Assembly: GCA_900540985.1 (NCBI GenBank)
Contig: UQIC01000046.1
Span: forward strand, 1 to 15,195
Direction of reading: 5' to 3'
Source: an uncultured Collinsella sp.
GTDB taxonomy: Bacteria; Actinomycetota; Coriobacteriia; Coriobacteriales; Coriobacteriaceae
Length of the DNA: 15,195 bases
How positions within the stretch are numbered: position 1 is the stretch's first letter; every line of letters starts with the position of its first letter. The translations under genes were made by a program, and so were the position numbers. The notes under the pieces are model-generated. The model ran no database searches. It was not told the origin of the DNA and saw only the letters and a program-made list of their open reading frames with translations. Shown here piece by piece: positions 6,456 through 13,245 of this stretch.

Positions 6456-6473
<18 letters not shown>
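6411..6473 (-). repeat. 63-bp direct repeat, copy 2 (tRNA-Phe 3' end plus terminator in place)
   Basis: This is the native-position partner of 6226-6288, with 62 of 63 identical positions and a 185-bp offset. The repeat ends inside the tRNA T-arm at 6473; beyond that, only this copy continues into the rest of tRNA-Phe. Together the pair looks like attL/attR-type footprints around a 122-bp remnant. Confidence 0.85.
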
Positions 6474-6528
<55 letters not shown>

Positions 6529-6560
6529 ATTTGAGGTGTGCCTTGTTTCAAGGCTTGATT

Positions 6561-6588
6561 AGTATAACCAAGGACGCGTTCCGGTCAA
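6561..6588 (-). promoter_or_regulatory. Promoter of tRNA-Phe with A/T-rich upstream element
   Basis: On the minus strand, -35 TTGACC (6583-6588) and -10 TATACT (6561-6566) are 16 bp apart, about 33 bases before the tRNA 5' end. An A/T-rich stretch at about 6594-6615 directly upstream of -35 resembles an UP element. This is the best consensus promoter in the window. Confidence 0.7.
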
Positions 6589-6651
6589 CCGAGAATTTTA
6601 AAAAAGTTTTTGAGCACAGCCTCGGTTCTATAAATCGGCACGTCAGAGGCA

Positions 6652-6939
6652 TCAGCCGGCAGCAAGAAGTTTTTCACTCAGAGCCGCACGGGCAAACTCA
6701 CTTGGCGTCATCCCCTCGGCAGCCGCCCGTCGACGAATGGCCTCCTTCATTCCCAGAGGAATCTTGACCGACAGCGTTGCCGTCCCCTCACCTGAGAGCG
6801 GGGGCCGTCCATGCACGATCCCACCAACGGTGTGTTCGCCATCCGGAAACTCTCCGCGCTCGTACGACTCGCACCACGCGTCAATCATTTCATCCGTTAC
6901 AACCTGACCATTAGCGGCCGTATACGTCTTGCCCATCAT
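6652..6939 (-). CDS. Ribbon-helix-helix antitoxin-like protein
   Basis: A 95-aa small protein. The C-terminal half (about residues 55-92), with ATLSVKIPLGMKEAI and GMTPSEFARAALSEKL, fits a ribbon-helix-helix DNA-binding domain: a beta strand with alternating residues, then two helices. The N-terminal part is acidic and aromatic (DEMIDAWCESYERGEF), as expected for a toxin-contacting arm. The start at 6939 overlaps the stop of the upstream partner as ATGA. A second ATG at 6936 is better spaced from AAGGGG and would give 94 aa. The order (partner first, then antitoxin) is HigBA-like. RHH antitoxins usually repress their own operon; a clear operator is not seen. The antitoxin frame is intact although the upstream partner is interrupted. 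Confidence 0.75.
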   Translation of the reverse strand: MMGKTYTAANGQVVTDEMIDAWCESYERGEFPDGEHTVGGIVHGRPPLSGEGTATLSVKIPLGMKEAIRRRAAAEGMTPSEFARAALSEKLLAAG

Positions 6940-7202
6940 CGACCCCTTTGCCGAGCCTGTTCAATCTCCTGCCAAAATTTCTTCTGGACTGGAGACAAGG
7001 CATGAATGATAAGCCACCCACGGACAAGCTCCACCGCGACAAGCTCCACGCTTCGTCCGTCTGAGAGTCATCCAATTGCAAGCCATCTCGGCGGCTCGTC
7101 CTTCGACTCGCGACGAATGCACTCAGTAACCGCAAGCCAAGCGCTAAGCACCTGCTTTTCCGTCAGGTGCTTTTTAGCGTTGGGATGGATCTCAACATCC
7201 AT
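6936..7202 (-). pseudogene. Toxin-like partner interrupted by one in-frame TGA
   Basis: From the ATG at 7202 (GGAGGAG 8-10 bases upstream) the frame reads 44 residues, starting MDVEIHPNAKKHL and ending PPRWLAIG. It then meets TGA at 7068-7070 and continues in the same frame for 43 residues (LSDGRSVELVAVELVRGWLI, then HALSPVQKKFWQEIE) to a stop overlapping the antitoxin start. The full unit would be 88 aa, a normal toxin size, and a one-base change from TGG (Trp) would explain the stop. The conserved-looking second half (GWLIIHALSPVQKKFW) argues that the loss is recent. The family is not certain. The small alpha/beta make-up next to an RHH antitoxin suggests a RelE- or BrnT-like toxin, which is inference. 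Confidence 0.7.
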
Positions 7203-7260
7203 GCATCTTCTCCTCCATCTTACCCAATTTCGTATGACAAAAGTCCACTGTCGCCAATTC

Positions 7261-7620
7261 TTAAGCCGGCACGCGTTGGAGAGCAGGAGTCGAAACAATG
7301 ATTGAAGGACGCTCTAGTACGGCCCAGGCGCCGAGGCAAGAGCACATGTGCCAAGGACGGACGTTTTCGTAGCGCGCGAGGATATTGCCGTCGCGATCGA
7401 TGAAGGCGATGTCGATGGGATAGGCCATAAAACACGTATGGACCGAAGAGCAGCGTGGAAACGCCATGACGAGCGGCAGGCCGTTGGCGGCAACCGGACG
7501 CCGTCCCAGCATGCCGCGCAGGCGCACGACAAACGACTCCGCCACCACAAACTCGGCCGGCGTCCAACCCAGCCTGTTGAGTGCCCGCGCGTAAGCGATG
7601 TAGGACGAGACCGCGGTCAC
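7261..7620 (-). CDS. DUF192-family protein at the end of the Tad operon
   Basis: A 119-aa protein with the DUF192 signature: LRGMLGRRP near residues 34-42, GLPLVMAFPRCSSVHTCFM (about 47-65), PIDIAFIDRDGNIL, then the WHMCSCLGAWAVLE core. The function of DUF192 is not settled. The GTG start at 7620 is preferred because it overlaps the stop of the preceding TadE-like gene as GTGA and leaves a compact domain; upstream in-frame ATGs would lie deep inside the TadE-like gene. With this start there is no signal peptide, unlike many DUF192 proteins, so it would be cytoplasmic. Translational coupling to the pilus genes suggests a role in, or co-expression with, pilus biogenesis (inference). No clear terminator follows it. 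Confidence 0.75.
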   Translation of the reverse strand: MTAVSSYIAYARALNRLGWTPAEFVVAESFVVRLRGMLGRRPVAANGLPLVMAFPRCSSVHTCFMAYPIDIAFIDRDGNILARYENVRPWHMCSCLGAWAVLERPSIIVSTPALQRVPA

Positions 7621-8093
7621 ATGACCACCCCCGGACGCCATGGATCGACCGTCACCGCGCGCTCGTGCGACAACGTTGTCGGCGCCCCCAGCGAAACGCC
7701 AGCGATGCTGAGAGAAGTCGGCCACGGCTCATAGTGCATGGTGCAGGTGTAGGTCCTAAACGTACCGGATAGGGAGAGCAGGCCACCATCTGATGCCTTC
7801 GCGCCTTGCTCGCTCGACACTTCGATCTGCAAGTCATAGCCTTCCATGGCATTCAGAATTTGAGTCTGGACCGTCACCGAGGCATCGGCAGAGTTCTCGT
7901 CACCCTCCCCGCCCGGTGCCACAGCGTGCGCCAACACGATGTCGGGCACCACGCGGTCGAAGCGCGCGACAGCGCTGGCAAAGACCATGACGTTGTACAC
8001 GATGAGTGCCAGCACCAGCAAAACGGGCGTAACCACTGCCATCTCAACCGTCGCTTGGGCGCGCTCCTCGCGCAGACGCATGCGGATACTCAT
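7617..8093 (-). CDS. TadE-like pseudopilin (third in the locus)
   Basis: A 158-aa protein with a short basic leader (MSIRMRLREER), then AQATVEMAVVTPVLLVLALI, a class of N-terminal hydrophobic segment seen in TadE/TadF minor pilins with Glu at the conserved +5-type position. The remainder (about residues 40-158) is a soluble domain with acidic segments and two short beta-rich stretches. The start at 8093 overlaps the TadG-like stop as TAATG, and the stop overlaps the DUF192 GTG start. It is probably a minor pseudopilin processed by a prepilin peptidase not encoded in the window. Whether it is a TadE or TadF equivalent cannot be decided. Confidence 0.8.
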   Translation of the reverse strand: MSIRMRLREERAQATVEMAVVTPVLLVLALIVYNVMVFASAVARFDRVVPDIVLAHAVAPGGEGDENSADASVTVQTQILNAMEGYDLQIEVSSEQGAKASDGGLLSLSGTFRTYTCTMHYEPWPTSLSIAGVSLGAPTTLSHERAVTVDPWRPGVVM

Positions 8094-10246
8094 TACGACC
8101 CACCGCCCAGAGCGCCAACCAGCGTGGCGACATCGACGGTGAGCGGGATGGAGCCGCCGCCGGGCAGAGGAATCTCCGCAAGTGTGAACACCGTGCCGCT
8201 AATGGTGCGTTCGACTTGATATTCCAACGCCTCGCAAAGCGCCTTGGGATCGGTCACGCCCAACGGAATACTTCGCAGTTTGTCTTGCGCTTGAGAGAGA
8301 CCCGCAATGTCAGACCCCGGACTCTTAATGACATTGGCGGAATCGGTCAGCACCGGCTTTCGCAGGCGCAAGTCGCACGGTTCCAAACCCAGCGCCGCCA
8401 CGGACGCCGAAACGGTATCGCCGAGCCACGATGCGATGGAGCCCAACGCGCCGCTGCCCCCTCCTAGGCCTTTAATCATCTCGTCCATAAGTTCGTCGGC
8501 CGAACCTTGGATATCACCGTATCCTACGAGCAGCCGTCCCCAAACATCCATGACGCCGTCGAGCACGCCGGCAACGCCGCCCGAGCGTTCCTTCAATGTC
8601 GAGAAAAATCGCGAAAGCACGTTGTTTTGCGCCGTCGCCTCATCGGGCGCCAACACCGCGGCAGAGATAGCACCGCGATCGCCAAGCCTGACTGCCGTGT
8701 TAAACGAAGAGTTGAGCTCATCGGGGCTCGAGATGGCACCCGAAACCGCAAAGGCGACCACGCCGTTGCGACCGGGCGGAGCGATACGCGGGCGCTCGCC
8801 CGAAAGCTCCTTGATGGCCTGGTCAAACGTATTGCCCGCACGATCGGCCTCGTCTTCGGTCTGACGCTCGAGCTCGAGCTCTTTGTTGCGGCATTCGACG
8901 TAGTCTTCCAGAGCCTCTTTGAACTTGTCAAAGTGGTACTCGAAGCCGTTTTCGATGAACGATGGCGGCATTAGGGCGCTTCCAAGCGTAACCACGCCGA
9001 AGCCGCACGCTTCGCATGTATCACGACCATCATAATCAGCAACAGATGCCAGCCCACTCGGAGTCCCTTTCTGATAGACGGGGCATTCGACTCCATAATG
9101 CAGGTATGTTCTGCCGTCGTTGTTGCTTACAGGCCATGCGGCATCGGTGTAAAGTTCGGTCGGCCGCACCTCGTTTGGGACACGCGGCAATAGTGGGATA
9201 TAGGCAGAAAACCGTTCGCCATCATCTTTTATGTATGCTCGATCGACCTCTTCAATCGCATAGGCATAGAACGCTTTTCGAGCGGCTGACTGCGCTTTCA
9301 TCTCGACGCTCGATCCCTGAGGTTTTTCATTCGCCAAGCGCTGTCGGTAATAGGTTTTCGCGCGATTGAGCGCTATTTGCGGCTCCCATGTGATGCTCGA
9401 TTTTTCATGACGGTTCTGGCTGTCAGATAGTTCTGCTAGTTTTTTCGCACGCTCCCACATACACGAGTACTTGCCAATCGAACTCTCGTCCGACCCGCCA
9501 CAATCCGCCAGCCAAGCGCGCTCTTTAGCCTTCGCCGTCTCCTCCGAGGCCTTCCGCAGTTCCTCGGCCGCACGCTCTAAATCATCTGATGTGCCTTTAA
9601 TGGCATCGGTCGAGATCTCGGACCCCTCGAGCGCAGCGAAGTCCGACTCGGATGTCTTGGGCACGGCAAGCGCCGTACCGGTATAGGTCACACTATCGGT
9701 ATCCTGCGCCGACACCGCCTGCGTGGCACGCGCGGCGATCAGATACGGCAGAGCCGTCTCGATTTTCTGTAAGCCTTCCGATGCGCTTTTGGCAAACTTG
9801 TTGCGCGTTTTAATGATCTCAATCCCGGTGTCGACCATATTGCCGGCAACTGGTTCGGCACCCGGGATGAGGATGGCGACCAGGCCCGTCCCGATCGTGG
9901 CAAACCCCGCTAGGCCCAAACTCAAAATGCTCGCATCCACCACCGTGGCAGCCGTGTGATAGGACGACACCACATTGGCGCCTGCCAGCGCGCCGCTATC
10001 GGCAGCCACCTGGGTGTCCCCCGCGCGCGACATGCTCCATATCGCCGCCGTCGACGAAAACAGCAGCGTGAGCACCACCAAGATGACCACCGCAGAGGAA
10101 AGCGTGGTGTAGGCACCGTCTTCGATAAACAGGTCGATACCGGCTCGACCCATAAAGCCGCCTCGCTTGCGATGGCAGCTCGGACGGCGCGTCAAAACGC
10201 GTCTAGACCAGAAACGCTTAATCCCATGCAGCAATCCACGAATCAT
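8093..10246 (-). CDS. TadG-like Flp pilus assembly protein, large extracytoplasmic domain
   Basis: A 717-aa protein. A basic N-terminus (residues 1-35) precedes a membrane segment, about 50-70 (SSAVVILVVLTLLFSSTAAI). It is followed by GDTQVAADSGALAGANVV at 77-93, which matches the QxAADxxALAGA signature of TadG-type (Pfam Tad) N-terminal domains. A second hydrophobic stretch lies near 105-128. A charged helical region (DLERAAEELRKASEETAKAK) suggests a coiled coil. The rest is a large domain with about eight cysteines, including DTCEACGF, which could form disulfides outside the cell. It ends with a Gly-rich tail (VGALGGGS). The start at 10246 is chosen for GGAGGGAG just upstream and overlaps the previous gene by 29 bases. 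It may anchor the pilus to the cell wall or act as a tip or adhesive subunit (inference). Confidence 0.75.
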   Translation of the reverse strand: MIRGLLHGIKRFWSRRVLTRRPSCHRKRGGFMGRAGIDLFIEDGAYTTLSSAVVILVVLTLLFSSTAAIWSMSRAGDTQVAADSGALAGANVVSSYHTAATVVDASILSLGLAGFATIGTGLVAILIPGAEPVAGNMVDTGIEIIKTRNKFAKSASEGLQKIETALPYLIAARATQAVSAQDTDSVTYTGTALAVPKTSESDFAALEGSEISTDAIKGTSDDLERAAEELRKASEETAKAKERAWLADCGGSDESSIGKYSCMWERAKKLAELSDSQNRHEKSSITWEPQIALNRAKTYYRQRLANEKPQGSSVEMKAQSAARKAFYAYAIEEVDRAYIKDDGERFSAYIPLLPRVPNEVRPTELYTDAAWPVSNNDGRTYLHYGVECPVYQKGTPSGLASVADYDGRDTCEACGFGVVTLGSALMPPSFIENGFEYHFDKFKEALEDYVECRNKELELERQTEDEADRAGNTFDQAIKELSGERPRIAPPGRNGVVAFAVSGAISSPDELNSSFNTAVRLGDRGAISAAVLAPDEATAQNNVLSRFFSTLKERSGGVAGVLDGVMDVWGRLLVGYGDIQGSADELMDEMIKGLGGGSGALGSIASWLGDTVSASVAALGLEPCDLRLRKPVLTDSANVIKSPGSDIAGLSQAQDKLRSIPLGVTDPKALCEALEYQVERTISGTVFTLAEIPLPGGGSIPLTVDVATLVGALGGGS

Positions 10247-10754
10247 AATCTCCCTCCAGCCATTCGGGACGTGATTGATACGAGACATCGACCTTGAGCT
10301 CAACGTAGCCGCCCTCGGCGGTACCACCCATAACCTGCGCAAACGCACCGATCACAGGCAACGGCTTGACCTCGCCGGAAACGGACACGGACGAGACGCC
10401 GCCCGCATCGGCCCGGCTAAGCTCGACATCCCACGACAGCGGCCCGCCGGCATGAAAGATCGAAACGTTGGGCACTGCGGCAAGCCGGCGGAGGGTGAAC
10501 TCCTTAAGATCGTCGTCCTCCGCCGTCGTCGTGGTCATGAGCCGCGCGGTCTCGGCGGCGGCAGACTCCATGACCGCGCGCGCATAAAGCAGGCACACCG
10601 GTTGCAGTGCGAGAAGGATGAGCGTCAGAAACGTCGGCAGCAAAAAAGCGGCCTCGACCGTAGACTGCGCCCGGTCCTCGCGCGCGATATCAATACAACG
10701 CGATGTCCTTAGCGCCCGCAGCGGCGTCGATAACCGACGTCGAGGCAACGCCAT
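10218..10754 (-). CDS. TadE/TadF-like pseudopilin (second in the locus)
   Basis: The protein has the hydrophobic pilin-like segment AQSTVEAAFLLPTFLTLILL preceded by IARED. A soluble domain follows, ending in YQSRPEWLEGDYDSWIAAWD. The start is uncertain. The first conventional one is ATG at 10754 (178 aa), but it overlaps the upstream gene by 65 bases and has a poor ribosome-binding site. The pilin homology begins about 30 residues later, next to ATT at 10694, which would give 158 aa and an ATTGA overlap with the upstream stop. The soluble part has about 110 residues, typical of TadE/TadF minor pilins. It overlaps the TadG-like gene by 29 bases. Function as a minor pseudopilin is inferred from the N-terminal segment and the location. 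Confidence 0.75.
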   Translation of the reverse strand: MALPRRRLSTPLRALRTSRCIDIAREDRAQSTVEAAFLLPTFLTLILLALQPVCLLYARAVMESAAAETARLMTTTTAEDDDLKEFTLRRLAAVPNVSIFHAGGPLSWDVELSRADAGGVSSVSVSGEVKPLPVIGAFAQVMGGTAEGGYVELKVDVSYQSRPEWLEGDYDSWIAAWD

Positions 10755-10908
10755 GGGATGCCGCCCGCTCAACCAGCGCCGCCAAGCGTCCATCGGTGCC
10801 AGCACGCCAAAGTCCCACAATCGCCAGCACGATCGATAACAGCGCCACCGTGACGATGGCGTATTCGACCGTCGCCTGGGCAGATTCCTCACGCAGAATG
10901 CCATGCAT
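10690..10908 (-). CDS. Short TadE/Flp-like pseudopilin (first after the one-TM protein)
   Basis: A 72-aa protein: leader MHGILREES, then AQATVEYAIVTVALLSIVLA (about residues 10-29) as the pilin-like hydrophobic helix with Glu-Tyr as in Flp pilins, then a 40-residue Ala-rich tail ending KDIALY. The size fits a Flp-type major or minor pilin, so it could be a second Flp rather than a TadE. The ATG at 10908 is preceded by AAGGAGGG and comes one base after the stop of the upstream gene. Its stop lies inside, or is overlapped by, the next gene. Confidence 0.75.
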   Translation of the reverse strand: MHGILREESAQATVEYAIVTVALLSIVLAIVGLWRAGTDGRLAALVERAASHGVASTSVIDAAAGAKDIALY

Positions 10909-10909
10909 T

Positions 10910-11473
10910 TCACGATCCCTCCTTTGAGCTTATTGTTTGCGGGACCAGACGCACGGCGCGCAGACGACACGAAGCATCGCCAGCATCCGCGGCAACCGTC
11001 ACCATATCGACCCAGCCGCGCCCATCGCGCACGATGGCGCCCCATACGTTGCCCTTAATATCGAGATAGCCGCTCAGGGCGAGCTGGGCCGTTGGCACCT
11101 CGCGGTAGGCGCGTAACATATCCGCCGCTGCCTCGGTCATCGGTCGGTCCTCGGACCATGCAAGCCGGACCGCAATCGCGTTGTCCTCAGGTGAATCCGT
11201 CGCAGTGCCAGACCGCTTGTCGAGCGTCCGCAGAAAGGTTTGCGCCGTGACAGCGACATCCGAATCGTCCGCATCTCGCATCTCATCTTTTTGAGACGCC
11301 ACCGCCGAATCTGAGCCCGAATCGAAGGCGGCCCCAGGACGCTGCTGCCGCGCGGCGTTAAGCCCCCAAAGCACCGCCGCTATCGCCACGGTCAGGCAAG
11401 CAAACACCAGCAGCACCCCGATGGGGCGCTCGCCCTCTACAGGCTGTTGATGCCCTCGCTGATAGCGTTCCAT
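10910..11473 (-). CDS. One-TM protein of unknown family in the Tad operon
   Basis: A 187-aa protein that I do not recognise. It has a short hydrophilic N-terminus, one membrane segment at about residues 18-39 (IGVLLVFACLTVAIAAVLWG), a low-complexity acidic/Ser linker (about 45-75), and a C-terminal domain of about 100 residues with GNVWGAIVRDGRGWVDMVTV. That arrangement suggests an N-in anchor with an outside domain. The start at 11473 overlaps the flp gene by 37 bases and has only a weak AAGGT. Its place between flp and the minor pilins, where some Tad loci carry CpaB/RcpC, hints at an assembly role, but no SAF domain is evident. Confidence 0.65.
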   Translation of the reverse strand: MERYQRGHQQPVEGERPIGVLLVFACLTVAIAAVLWGLNAARQQRPGAAFDSGSDSAVASQKDEMRDADDSDVAVTAQTFLRTLDKRSGTATDSPEDNAIAVRLAWSEDRPMTEAAADMLRAYREVPTAQLALSGYLDIKGNVWGAIVRDGRGWVDMVTVAADAGDASCRLRAVRLVPQTISSKEGS

Positions 11474-11670
11474 AGATCTTGGACCTTGCCCTTAAATGCG
11501 ACAATGGCAATGATGGCGATCACCACGAGCACGCCGACCAAGATGGCGTATTCGGTGGTGCCCTGCGCACTCTCCTCCTGCAGTAGCTCCCCGGCATGCT
11601 GGCGAGCGCGAATTGACTGGCAAACAGCCCAGCTCCAGACCTTGCCAGCAACTTCGACCATCGTGTTCAT
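11437..11670 (-). CDS. flp: Flp-type major pilin
   Basis: A 77-aa pilin. A long leader (residues 1-35) ends in LLQEESA. It is followed by QGTTEYAILVGVLVVIAIIA, the hallmark Flp hydrophobic segment with the conserved Glu-Tyr pair, and by a short C-terminus FKGKVQDLWNAISEGINSL. It would be cut by a TadV/prepilin peptidase just before QGTTEY; the -1 residue here would be Ala rather than the usual Gly. The start at 11670 has GGGAGG upstream and lies 10 bases after tadC. It sits mid-operon with no visible promoter of its own. As the main pilus fibre subunit it is expected to be the most highly expressed gene here. Confidence 0.88.
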   Translation of the reverse strand: MNTMVEVAGKVWSWAVCQSIRARQHAGELLQEESAQGTTEYAILVGVLVVIAIIAIVAFKGKVQDLWNAISEGINSL

Positions 11671-11680
11671 GTATTCCTCC

Positions 11681-12322
11681 CTACATCATCCCGCCTGCTC
11701 CCAGCAGCGGGCCCAATATGGACAGAAGCAACGCCGGCAAGATGAGCGTGCCGGTGGGAATCAGCAGCTTGACGGGCGCACGCTCAATCTCGCGCTCGAC
11801 CGCGGCGCGATGAGCCGCACGGATCTCGCGACTTTGAGCGGCCAGCGTCTCGGCAAGTGGAGCACCCAGGGCGAGCGCCTGTCCCACCGTAATGGCAAAG
11901 GTCTCGAGCGCTCGCACGTCCAGGTCGCGCGCGGCGGCCAACAACTCGTCCTCACGCGTGCCCACGCCCACCTGCCACGCCATGCAGGCCCGCTCAAGGC
12001 GAAGAGCCAACACTGACCGGCGGTTGGCGCAGAAAATCTCAAGCGCCGCATCAAACGAAAGGCCGGCCGAAAGACCCAAGCGCACAACATCGATCATCTC
12101 GGACACTTCGCCGAGCGACACTCGCGCCGGGCCGCCCGCTCCAACCGCGCCCTTCACTCGCACGGTCAGGGCATCGACCACCGAGCGACCCGCGGCAGCG
12201 ACCAGCACCGCCTCGCGCTTGCAGGCCCCTGCGATCTTGCGTGCATCCGCCCGATCCAAACCCGTCGCGACAAATACACTCAGGGCGCACAGGCAAGCCG
12301 CAACTGCAACCGGGGCGCTCAT
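11681..12322 (-). CDS. tadC: TadC-like inner-membrane platform protein
   Basis: A 213-aa T2SSF-type membrane protein. It has an N-terminal membrane segment (about residues 3-21) and the T2SSF-like stretch LGEVSEMIDVVRLGLSAGLS followed by FDAALEIF. A charged helical cytoplasmic part carries AETLAAQSREIRAAHRAAVE, and a C-terminal membrane segment LLIPTGTLILPALLLSILGP is followed by a Gly-rich end. It is short for TadC because it has a single T2SSF domain. The ATG at 12322 overlaps the tadB stop as ATGA; a longer reading frame further upstream is shadow sequence inside tadB. With TadB it forms the platform that TadA drives. Confidence 0.85.
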   Translation of the reverse strand: MSAPVAVAACLCALSVFVATGLDRADARKIAGACKREAVLVAAAGRSVVDALTVRVKGAVGAGGPARVSLGEVSEMIDVVRLGLSAGLSFDAALEIFCANRRSVLALRLERACMAWQVGVGTREDELLAAARDLDVRALETFAITVGQALALGAPLAETLAAQSREIRAAHRAAVEREIERAPVKLLIPTGTLILPALLLSILGPLLGAGGMM

Positions 12323-13245
12323 AGCTCCACCCGCATAATGCGCCTGATAACCACCAGGGCAACGGCGTTGAGGGCAAGACCCAGCACCACAGCGCCCGCG
12401 CCGGCAGGCGTCGCAAGACCGCGACGGAAATCTGCCGAAAGCAGCGCCAACACCGCGCACATGCCCGCCGGCATCGCCGCGACCATATGCGCAGACATGC
12501 GAGCCTGCGACGTCTTAACATCTAGGCGGCGCTTGAGCTCAATGCGCTCCCCCACCATGCTCGACGCCTCGGACAGTAAGTCGGCAAGCGGAGCGCCGGT
12601 GCGCTGAGACACCTTAAGCGCCAAGGTCACAAGCGAAAGGCCGGGGGCGTCGATGCGCACGAGCAAGTCATCGAGCGCGTCGGTCGCCGAGATGCCGCAA
12701 TCGATTGCCGCCGCCACCCGCAAAAACTCGGTATGCACCGGTTCTTGCGCATGAGCGCCCACAAAGCGCATGCCCTGGGCCAGCGAATGTCCCGAGGCAA
12801 GCGACATGGAAAGTGCGGTAAACGCCTCGGGCATGGCCTCTTCTGCATCGTGTTGCTCGCGCCGGCTCTCAAAACCATCCCGAGCGGCGCCAACGGCAAA
12901 CGGAGCAACAAGTCCCAAGGCAAATCCGAGGGGCGATAACGACACCATCGTTAGCAAAACGCAGCAGACACCGCTCGATAGCAGCAGAAACGCCAAACGC
13001 CCCGAAGCATCCTCGATCGCGAGGCCAAGGCGACGCGCCGGAGCCAGCGATGCCCACGAACGGGCGATCTTTTTCAGCAGATCGTTTTCCACCAGCTCAC
13101 GCGGCAGCTTCTCTGCCACCGTCTCGAGCGCCTGACGCGCCAGCTCCGCCGGCGGTACCTGCGGCACACGAGGTTCCGCCCCGCACGCCGTCGCAACAGA
13201 AAACCCTGCCAAACCCCCTACGACGAGGGGCACAGCGACCTCCAT
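12319..13245 (-). CDS. tadB: TadB-like inner-membrane platform protein
   Basis: A 308-aa membrane protein of the T2SSF family. An N-terminal hydrophobic segment (residues 1-20) is followed by a soluble stretch, a membrane pair near 83-120 (LAFLLLSSGVCCVLLTMVSL onward), then the T2SSF core with EAMPEAFTALSMSLASGHSL and the LLVRIDAPGLSLV region. Two C-terminal membrane segments follow, near MVAAMPAGMCAVLALL and AGAVVLGLALNAVALVVI. The start at 13245 has GAGGAGG upstream and overlaps tadA by 28 bases. The stop overlaps tadC (ATGA). The order tadA-tadB-tadC is the conserved Tad core. Confidence 0.9.
   Translation of the reverse strand: MEVAVPLVVGGLAGFSVATACGAEPRVPQVPPAELARQALETVAEKLPRELVENDLLKKIARSWASLAPARRLGLAIEDASGRLAFLLLSSGVCCVLLTMVSLSPLGFALGLVAPFAVGAARDGFESRREQHDAEEAMPEAFTALSMSLASGHSLAQGMRFVGAHAQEPVHTEFLRVAAAIDCGISATDALDDLLVRIDAPGLSLVTLALKVSQRTGAPLADLLSEASSMVGERIELKRRLDVKTSQARMSAHMVAAMPAGMCAVLALLSADFRRGLATPAGAGAVVLGLALNAVALVVIRRIMRVEL

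Noticed and set aside
6587..6627. Inverted repeat AACCGAG/CTCGGTT as a terminator for the antitoxin gene.
   Set aside because: The loop is 27 bases, there is no T-run after the stem, and it overlaps the tRNA-Phe promoter. Chance is a simpler explanation.
7068..7070. The in-frame TGA as a selenocysteine or recoded codon.
   Set aside because: No SECIS-like hairpin is evident and the likely ancestral residue is Trp; a nonsense mutation is simpler.
7203..7260. A promoter for the toxin-antitoxin pair (TTGGCG with a downstream TACGAA-like -10).
   Set aside because: The -10 is too poor; the better hexamer TAAGAT is too close to the ribosome-binding site. Read-through from the Tad operon is equally possible.
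11681..12460. A longer TadC reading frame starting at 12460.
   Set aside because: The extra 46 residues lie inside tadB and are Arg/Cys-rich shadow sequence; the ATGA-coupled start at 12322 begins at the hydrophobic N-terminus.
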